This document shows positions 58,834 through 64,000 of a DNA stretch of 64,000 bases, piece by piece. The DNA is taken from contig NZ_CAADFC020000025.1 of NCBI RefSeq assembly GCF_900696085.1, positions 47,781-111,780 on the forward strand, read 5' to 3'. Positions within the stretch are counted from its first letter, which is position 1; every line of letters starts with the position of its first letter. Source of the DNA: Bradyrhizobium ivorense. GTDB lineage: Bacteria > Pseudomonadota > Alphaproteobacteria > Rhizobiales > Xanthobacteraceae. Below the pieces are notes generated by a model. That model did not search any database, was not told the origin of the DNA, and was given only the letters and a program-made list of their open reading frames with translations. Position numbers and translations under genes: made by a program.

Positions 58834-59616
58834 ATGACACGTCCCGTCCGCCTCGGCATGCTGACGCCGTCCTCGAACACCGCGCTCGAGCCGATCACCT
58901 ATGCGATGCTGGCCGGCATCGGCGACGTCTCGGTGCATTTCTCGCGCTTCAAGGTGACGGAGATCGCGCTGTCGGACGCGGCGCTGCGCCAGTTCGATGC
59001 CAGCGAGATCCTGCGCGCAGCCGAATTGCTTGCGCATGCCAAGGTCGACGTCATCGCCTGGAACGGCACCTCGGCGAGCTGGCTCGGCTTCGATCGCGAC
59101 GAGCGGCTTTGCGAGCAGATCACGGCATCGACCGGGATCAAGGCGTGCACCACGGTGCTGGCCTATCGCGACCTGCTGCGGCGGATCGGCGCCAGGCGCA
59201 TCGGGCTGGTGACGCCGTACCGCAAGGACGTGCAGGACCGGATCATCGCCAACTGGAATTCGGAAGGGCTCAATTGCTTTGCCGAGCGGCATCTGTCGCT
59301 GCAAGACAATTTCTCCTTTGCCGAGGTGCGCGAGGCCGAGGTCGCGACGCTGATCGAGGAGGTCGTGCGCGAGGGCTGCGATGCCGCCGTCGTGCTTTGC
59401 ACCAACATGCGGGGCGCCGGCGCCGCCGCGCGGCTGGAGCGGGAATTTGGCGTTCCCGTACTGGATTCGATCGCCGTGACGCTGTGGGCGTGCCTGCGTG
59501 CCACCGGCCGCGATCCGTCGCGCATTTCGGGGTGGGGTAGCCTGTTCACGAATCCCGATTTGCGCGCCAATGTGGCGATCGAGGGCAATATCGAAATGAA
59601 GGCGAACCGTGACTGA
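58834..59616 (+). CDS. Asp/Glu racemase-superfamily enzyme with an arylmalonate-decarboxylase-like active site
   Basis: A 260-residue enzyme of the maleate isomerase/arylmalonate decarboxylase (AMDase) branch. Residues Gly78-Thr79-Ser80 (NGTSA), Tyr129 (VTPY) and Cys189 (LCTN) match, at nearly the same numbers, the dioxyanion hole and single catalytic Cys of AMDase. Two-Cys maleate isomerases have a Cys at the first position, missing here. A decarboxylase or racemase using one Cys is therefore more likely than maleate cis-trans isomerisation, but the enzyme is usually annotated as isomerase. GAGG precedes ATG 58834; the frame overlaps the GntR gene by 8 bases. Confidence 0.82.
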   Translation: MTRPVRLGMLTPSSNTALEPITYAMLAGIGDVSVHFSRFKVTEIALSDAALRQFDASEILRAAELLAHAKVDVIAWNGTSASWLGFDRDERLCEQITASTGIKACTTVLAYRDLLRRIGARRIGLVTPYRKDVQDRIIANWNSEGLNCFAERHLSLQDNFSFAEVREAEVATLIEEVVREGCDAAVVLCTNMRGAGAAARLEREFGVPVLDSIAVTLWACLRATGRDPSRISGWGSLFTNPDLRANVAIEGNIEMKANRD

Positions 59617-60418
59617 AATCAGAACGAGCCGGCGCAACAAGGATCCGAAGCGGCCCCAGCCGGTGACGGCGCTGCAGCGGCGCCGCTTGCGGGTGCCGCG
59701 CGTCGGCCTGCACGAGCAGGCGGCGGCACGGCTGCGCACCATGATCGTCCGCGGCGAGCTGTCGCCCGGACAGTCGCTGGGCGAGGCCGATCTGTCCGAC
59801 GCGCTCGGCATCTCGCGCACCCCGCTGCGCGAGGCGCTGAAACAGCTCGCGAGCGAAGGCCTGGTCGAGCTGCGGCTCAACCACAGCGCGGTGGTGGCGC
59901 CGTTCCGCCGCGCCGAGCTGACCGAGCTGTTCGAGGCGGTCAGCGGCATCGAGCGCTGCGCCGCCGAGCTCGCCGCTTTGCGCATGGAGGAGGGCGACTT
60001 TGAACGGCTCGACGCGCTGCAGGAGAAGATCGAGTGGCATCACGGCCGGGGCGAGCTGCGCGAGTATTTTCAGACCAACCAGCAGATCCATTCCGCTATC
60101 GTCGGCTTTGCCCGCAACGCCGTGCTGAAGGCGACGCACGAGGCGCTGCTGGCGCGGGCGGAGCGCGCGCGCTTCTTTGCACTCTCGGTGCTCGGCCGCT
60201 GGGACGAATCGGTGCGCGAGCATCAGGAGATCCTGGCGGCGCTCAGGGATCGCGATGCCGCGCGCGCCGGGCAGGTGCTGGCCCACCATGTGCGCCGCAC
60301 CGGCGAGATCGTCATCGAAACGCTGGATGACAACGCGGCCGCCGCCGCGGCGCCCGAGCCGCCCGCCAAGCCGCCGATCAAGCCGCGCGGCCGCAAGACG
60401 AGGAAGACCGAACGATGA
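59609..60418 (+). CDS. GntR-family (FadR/FCD) transcriptional regulator
   Basis: A 269-residue regulator starting at GTG 59609, behind AAGG. An Arg/Lys-rich N-terminal arm precedes the winged helix (residues about 35-95: VRGELSPGQSLGEADLSDALGISRTPLREALKQLASEGLVEL) and an all-helical FCD domain (residues about 105-235) that binds a carboxylate or metal. The C-terminal 30 residues are Pro/Lys-rich and not part of the domain. It is embedded between the decarboxylase-like and racemase-like genes and overlaps both, so it controls or is controlled with the catabolic operon. Confidence 0.9.
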   Translation: MTEIRTSRRNKDPKRPQPVTALQRRRLRVPRVGLHEQAAARLRTMIVRGELSPGQSLGEADLSDALGISRTPLREALKQLASEGLVELRLNHSAVVAPFRRAELTELFEAVSGIERCAAELAALRMEEGDFERLDALQEKIEWHHGRGELREYFQTNQQIHSAIVGFARNAVLKATHEALLARAERARFFALSVLGRWDESVREHQEILAALRDRDAARAGQVLAHHVRRTGEIVIETLDDNAAAAAAPEPPAKPPIKPRGRKTRKTER

Positions 60419-61179
60419 AGATCCTGCTGCTCAACCCCAATACGACGGCGGCGGTGACCGATCTGCTGCACGCCGCCGGCAGCAAGGTGGTCTCGGCGGG
60501 GACCGAGCTGGTGCCGGTCACAGCGTCGCGCGGCGTGCCCTATATCGCGACCCGCGCCGAGGCCCAGATCGGCGGGGCGATCGCGCTCGAAATGCTGGCC
60601 GAGGCCGGCGACGGCTGTGATGCCGCCATCATCGCCGCGTTCGGCGATCCCGGCCTGTTCGGCGCGCGCGAGCTGTTTTCGTTTCCGGTCGTGGGTCTTG
60701 CCGAGGCCGCGATGCTTACCGCCTGCATGGTCGGGCGGCGCTTTGCCATCGTGACCTTCGCGGGCGTGCTGACGCCCTGGTACGAGGAATGCGTCGCCAT
60801 GCACGGGCTCACCGCGCGCTGCGCCGGCGTCCGCGCGCTCGACGGTGCATTCCAGTCGATCTCCGAGGTGCAGGCCGAGAAGGAAGAACTGCTGGTGGCG
60901 CTGGCCAAGCAAGCCGTGGAGCAGGATCACGCCGACGTCGTCATTCTCTCGGGCGCGCCGCTCGCCGGGCTCGCGGCAAAAGTCCGCGATCGCATTCCCG
61001 TGCCGGTGATCGATCCGGTCGCCGCCGCGGTGCGCCAGGCGGAGACGCTCGCCGTGCTCAGGCCGCGCAAGGCGGTCGCCGGCACCTTCCGCCGGCCCGA
61101 TCCCAAGCCGACGCGCGGGCTGGCGGAGCCGCTGGCCGCCGTCATCGAACACCGTTCACCGAAACAAGGAGCCCGCTGA
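60415..61179 (+). CDS. Asp/Glu (hydantoin) racemase-family protein lacking both catalytic cysteines
   Basis: A 254-residue protein with the racemase fold: ILLLNPNTTAAVTDLL at the start, AAIIAAFGDPGLFGARE at about 71-87 and VVILSGAPLAGLAAKV at about 175-190. In hydantoin and Asp/Glu racemases these sites hold the two catalytic Cys (ACFDDPG and GCAGM types); here they are Ala75 and Gly180. Classic two-base racemisation is therefore excluded, while a decarboxylase, lyase or binding role is possible. The start overlaps GntR by four bases and the stop overlaps the hydantoinase start (TGATG). Confidence 0.85.
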   Translation: MKILLLNPNTTAAVTDLLHAAGSKVVSAGTELVPVTASRGVPYIATRAEAQIGGAIALEMLAEAGDGCDAAIIAAFGDPGLFGARELFSFPVVGLAEAAMLTACMVGRRFAIVTFAGVLTPWYEECVAMHGLTARCAGVRALDGAFQSISEVQAEKEELLVALAKQAVEQDHADVVILSGAPLAGLAAKVRDRIPVPVIDPVAAAVRQAETLAVLRPRKAVAGTFRRPDPKPTRGLAEPLAAVIEHRSPKQGAR

Positions 61180-62591
61180 TGGCCTTCGACACCATCATTC
61201 GCGGTGGCACCGTGGTCACCGCCGCCGATACCTTTGGCTGCGACGTCGGGATCCGCGACGGCAAGATCGCGGCGCTCGGCCATGATCTCGGCGCGGCGGC
61301 TGAGATCATCGACGCGACCGATCGACTCGTGCTGCCCGGCGGCATCGACAGCCACGTCCATTTCGCCCAGCCGTCGGGTGACGGCATCGTGATGGCCGAC
61401 GGCTTTGCTACCGGCACGCGCTCGGCGGCGTTCGGCGGCAACACCACCGTGCTGCCGTTCTGTCTGCAGGAGAAGGGCCAGACGCTGCGCGAGGCGCTCA
61501 AGAGCTATCACGCGCTGGCGGAAGGCGAATGCCATGTCGACGTCGCCTTCCATCTGATCGTCACCGATCCGACCGATCATGTGCTGGGCCAGGAGCTGCC
61601 GGCGCTGGTCGAGGACGGCTACACCTCGCTCAAGGTGTTCATGACCTATGAGGGGCTGGCGCTGTCGGATCGCGAATTGCTCGAGACCATGTCGGTGGCG
61701 CGCGAGACCGGCGCGATGCTGATGGTGCATGCGGAAAATTTTGACGCGATCCGCTTTCTCACCGACCGGCTGGAGCGCGCCGGCAATACCGCGCCGCGCT
61801 TTCACGCCACCTCGCGGCCGATCCCGGTCGAGCGCGAGGCCACCCATCGCGCGATCTCGCTGTCCGAATTGGTCGATGTCCCCATCATGATCGTGCATGT
61901 CTCGAACCGCGGGGCGATGGAGGAAATCCGCCGCGCGCAGCAGCGCGGTCTGCGGGTGATGGGTGAGACCTGTCCGCAATATCTGATGCTGACCGAGAAG
62001 GATCTCGATCAGCTCAACATGGAAGGCGCAAAATACGTCTGCTCGCCGCCGCCGCGCGATGTCGAGAGCCAGCAGGCATGCTGGGAGGGTTTGCAGCAGA
62101 AAGTGTTCTCGGTGTTCTCGTCGGACCATTGCCCGTTCCGCTACGACGATCCGCAAGGCAAGCTGGCGCCGAAGGGACGTACCAGCTTCCGCTGGGTGCC
62201 GAACGGCATCCCCGGCGTGGCGACGCGGCTGCCGATCCTGTTCTCGGAAGGCGTGGTCAAGGGCCGCATCGACCTCAACAGCTTCGTCGCCTTCAGCGCC
62301 ACCAACCATGCCAAGATCTACGGCCTCTATCCGCGCAAGGGCACGATCGCGGTCGGCTCGGATGCCGACATCGCGCTGTGGGACCCGAAGCGTAAGACGA
62401 CGATCCGCCACGAGCTGATCCATGACGGCTCGGACTACACGCCTTATGAAGGGCTCGAGGTCACCGGCTGGCCGGTGCTGACCATGGTGCGCGGCAAGGT
62501 CGTGGTCGACGACGGCAAGTTGGTCGGCAGCAAGGGCCACGGCGCTTACCTGCCGCGTGCCAAGCCGCCGGCCGCAGCAACCATTCGGTAA
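61179..62591 (+). CDS. Dihydropyrimidinase/hydantoinase-type amidohydrolase
   Basis: A 470-residue binuclear amidohydrolase that hydrolyses a cyclic amide or ureide ring. The metal ligands are complete: HVHF near residue 59, carboxylated Lys at 152 (SLKVFMTYEG), MVHAEN, IVHVSN and the Asp in SSDHCPF. The typical D-hydantoinase/dihydropyrimidinase length and GYTSLKVFMTYEG stretch support the subfamily. Substrate could be a 5-substituted hydantoin, dihydropyrimidine, or cyclic imide. It is translationally coupled to the racemase-like gene and lies 28 bases ahead of the alpha/beta hydrolase gene. Confidence 0.9.
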   Translation: MAFDTIIRGGTVVTAADTFGCDVGIRDGKIAALGHDLGAAAEIIDATDRLVLPGGIDSHVHFAQPSGDGIVMADGFATGTRSAAFGGNTTVLPFCLQEKGQTLREALKSYHALAEGECHVDVAFHLIVTDPTDHVLGQELPALVEDGYTSLKVFMTYEGLALSDRELLETMSVARETGAMLMVHAENFDAIRFLTDRLERAGNTAPRFHATSRPIPVEREATHRAISLSELVDVPIMIVHVSNRGAMEEIRRAQQRGLRVMGETCPQYLMLTEKDLDQLNMEGAKYVCSPPPRDVESQQACWEGLQQKVFSVFSSDHCPFRYDDPQGKLAPKGRTSFRWVPNGIPGVATRLPILFSEGVVKGRIDLNSFVAFSATNHAKIYGLYPRKGTIAVGSDADIALWDPKRKTTIRHELIHDGSDYTPYEGLEVTGWPVLTMVRGKVVVDDGKLVGSKGHGAYLPRAKPPAAATIR

Positions 62592-62619
62592 CACGCGAAA
62601 AAGAAGGCAGGAGGTCACC

Positions 62620-63504
62620 ATGCCCTACGCGACAGCAGACGACGGCGTCCGACTCTATTTCGAGGAGACCGGTTCGGGCCACCCGGTGATCCTGGTCCAT
62701 GAATTCGCCGGGGATCTGCGCAGCTACGAGCCGCAGATGCGGCATTTCGGCAAGCGCTACCGCACCATCGCCTACAATGCGCGCGGCTTTCCGCCGTCGG
62801 ACGTGCCGGAGCAGGTCGCGTCCTATTCACAGGCGCGTGCCGCCGATGACATTCTGGCGGTGCTCGATCACATCGGCGCGGACAAGGCGCACATCGTCGG
62901 CCTGTCGATGGGCGGCTTTGCCACGCTGCATTTCGGGCTTCGTCACCATGCGCGCGCGCTCTCGCTGTGCATCGGCGGCTGCGGTTATGGCGCCGAGCTC
63001 GACAAGCGCGAGACGTTTCGCGCCGAGGCCGACGTGATCGCGAATACGATCCGCAAGGACGGCATGCCGGCTTTCGCCGAGCGCTACGCCTATGGCCCGA
63101 CCCGCGTGCAGTACGAGAACAAGGATCCGCGCGGTCACGCCGAGTTCAAGGCGATGCTGGCCGAGCACTCGGCGGTCGGATCGGCCAACACCCAGCAGGG
63201 CGTGCAGAAGGAGCGGCCGTCGCTGTACACGCTGACCGACGAGATGAAGCGGATCACGGTGCCGACGCTGATCATCACCGGCGACGAGGACTGGCCATGC
63301 CTGTTGCCCGGCATCCTGATGAAGCAGAACATTCCGTCCGCCGCGCTCGCAGTAATGCCGAATTGCGGCCACGCCATCAACATCGAGGAGCCCGACGAAT
63401 ACAACCGGATCGTCAGTGATTTCCTCGCGCAGGTCGAGAGCGGCCGCTGGCCGATGCGCGATCCGAGGGCGATGAGCACGTCGATCACGGGGATGAAGGA
63501 CTGA
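62620..63504 (+). CDS. Alpha/beta-fold hydrolase
   Basis: A 294-residue alpha/beta hydrolase. The nucleophile elbow is GLSMGGF (Ser at about 96), an acid is in TGDEDWPC, and the His is in PNCGHAIN. Oxyanion/entry loop VHEFAGDLRSYE replaces the usual HG. It could cleave an ester, amide or C-C bond downstream of the hydantoinase. AGGAGG before ATG 62620 gives a strong ribosome site. Last gene of the catabolic operon. Confidence 0.88.
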   Translation: MPYATADDGVRLYFEETGSGHPVILVHEFAGDLRSYEPQMRHFGKRYRTIAYNARGFPPSDVPEQVASYSQARAADDILAVLDHIGADKAHIVGLSMGGFATLHFGLRHHARALSLCIGGCGYGAELDKRETFRAEADVIANTIRKDGMPAFAERYAYGPTRVQYENKDPRGHAEFKAMLAEHSAVGSANTQQGVQKERPSLYTLTDEMKRITVPTLIITGDEDWPCLLPGILMKQNIPSAALAVMPNCGHAINIEEPDEYNRIVSDFLAQVESGRWPMRDPRAMSTSITGMKD

Positions 63505-63637
63505 TTTGAATCTTGGATGCGGCCGAATCCATCTCCGTCATCCTGAGAGCTTGTGACCCTAACAGGGGTGACCGCGCCATTTGGCCCAGTAGAGCGATGG
63601 CGATCAGGGCGCAACCCTCAAGGTCGCTGGTGTTTGG

Positions 63638-64000
63638 TTATGCTGCTTGGGCCAGGAGCCTGTGTCCGGCGAGGACGTTGTTGGCGAGGGCGAACCAGCG
63701 CAGCACGGTGAGCACTTTTTCGCGACCCCGAACCGTGAACTGGCGCAGGCCCCAGTTGCGGAAGCGGGCGTTGATGCATTCGCCCGGCGCCCGGCGTTTG
63801 TAGACGCTCTTGCCGTGCAGGCTTTTCATCCGTCTGCGCCAGGCGGCCATGCCGGGGCCGTCCTCGGGGCGTGGTGCATAGGGATCGCTCCCATGCTTGC
63901 TGTTGGCCGGCGGGCCATAGACCTTGATCCCCTGGCTAGCAGCCCATTCGATGTCTTCGTGCTTGTTGAACCCGCCGTCGACAAGGTAACGCTTCGCGTG
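63638..64000 (-). mobile_element. DDE transposase (IS5/IS1182-like), C-terminal part, truncated by the window edge
   Basis: A reading frame enters at base 64000 and runs 120 codons to its stop at 63638. It contains YLVDGGFNKHEDIEWAASQ, the Asp-bearing part of the DDE domain, and GECINARFRNWGLRQFTVRG with the terminal Glu, as in IS5-group transposases. The N-terminal part and left end of the element lie beyond the window. The right inverted repeat should lie in 63505-63637; I could not define it. It shows recent insertion activity next to the catabolic genes. Confidence 0.82.

Overview
The window is GC-rich, has dense short-spaced genes and carries gene families, intergenic palindromes and regulatory motifs (CtrA-like TTAA-N7-TTAAC, alphaproteobacterial SOS box GAAC-N7-GAAC) typical of a Bradyrhizobium-like member of the Rhizobiales. 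That assignment is inferred from overall gene content; no rRNA gene is present. One tRNA (Leu, GAG) and the 3' part of one transposase gene at the right edge are the only clear RNA and mobile features.

Layout. 1-6663 (minus) holds a phosphatase interrupted by an amber codon and a CzcBA-type metal efflux pair behind a small His-containing membrane protein. 6741-15403 is mixed housekeeping and signalling: a GGDEF-EAL protein, a PPC/DUF296 protein, an RlpA-like protein, a hybrid histidine kinase, a nuclease-like exported protein and a 68-residue protein behind a perfect SOS-box match. 15556-26636 contains the propionyl-CoA carboxylase biotin subunit, an oxaloacetate decarboxylase-like enzyme, acylphosphatase, a GbsR-DUF4166-epimerase operon whose start codon lies in a perfect 18-bp palindrome, a LysR/tautomerase divergent pair, lipB, a FliN-like gene and tRNA-Leu.

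27029-37564 is a tight five-gene operon: DUF4132/HEAT giant protein, MoxR-type AAA ATPase, DUF5682 protein, VWA protein and SWIM zinc-finger protein. It resembles the uncharacterised yehI/yehL/yehM/yehP/yehQ set of E. coli and is the best candidate in the window for an undescribed molecular system. 38157-42761 has two NodB-type deacetylases, MgtE and an XRE regulator behind a perfect CtrA motif. 42807-43150 holds dispersed palindromic repeats, one of which folds like a terminator-ended small RNA.

43679-48052 is an exported-protein island: two plus-strand small exported proteins facing a five-gene minus-strand operon (LamG-like protein, Cys-rich miniprotein, small beta protein paralogous to one of the plus-strand genes, a phosphatase-like/beta-propeller fusion lacking the catalytic Arg, and an outer-membrane channel-like protein). 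48617-53660 is a complete branched-chain amino acid/amide ABC importer (SBP-LivH-M-G-F). 53865-63504 is a catabolic region with an XRE regulator, a 2-hydroxyacid dehydrogenase, two MFS carriers, an arylmalonate-decarboxylase-like enzyme, GntR, a cysteine-less racemase homologue, a hydantoinase-type amidohydrolase and an alpha/beta hydrolase. It probably imports and degrades a cyclic amide/imide or malonate-type acid, but the substrate cannot be read from sequence.
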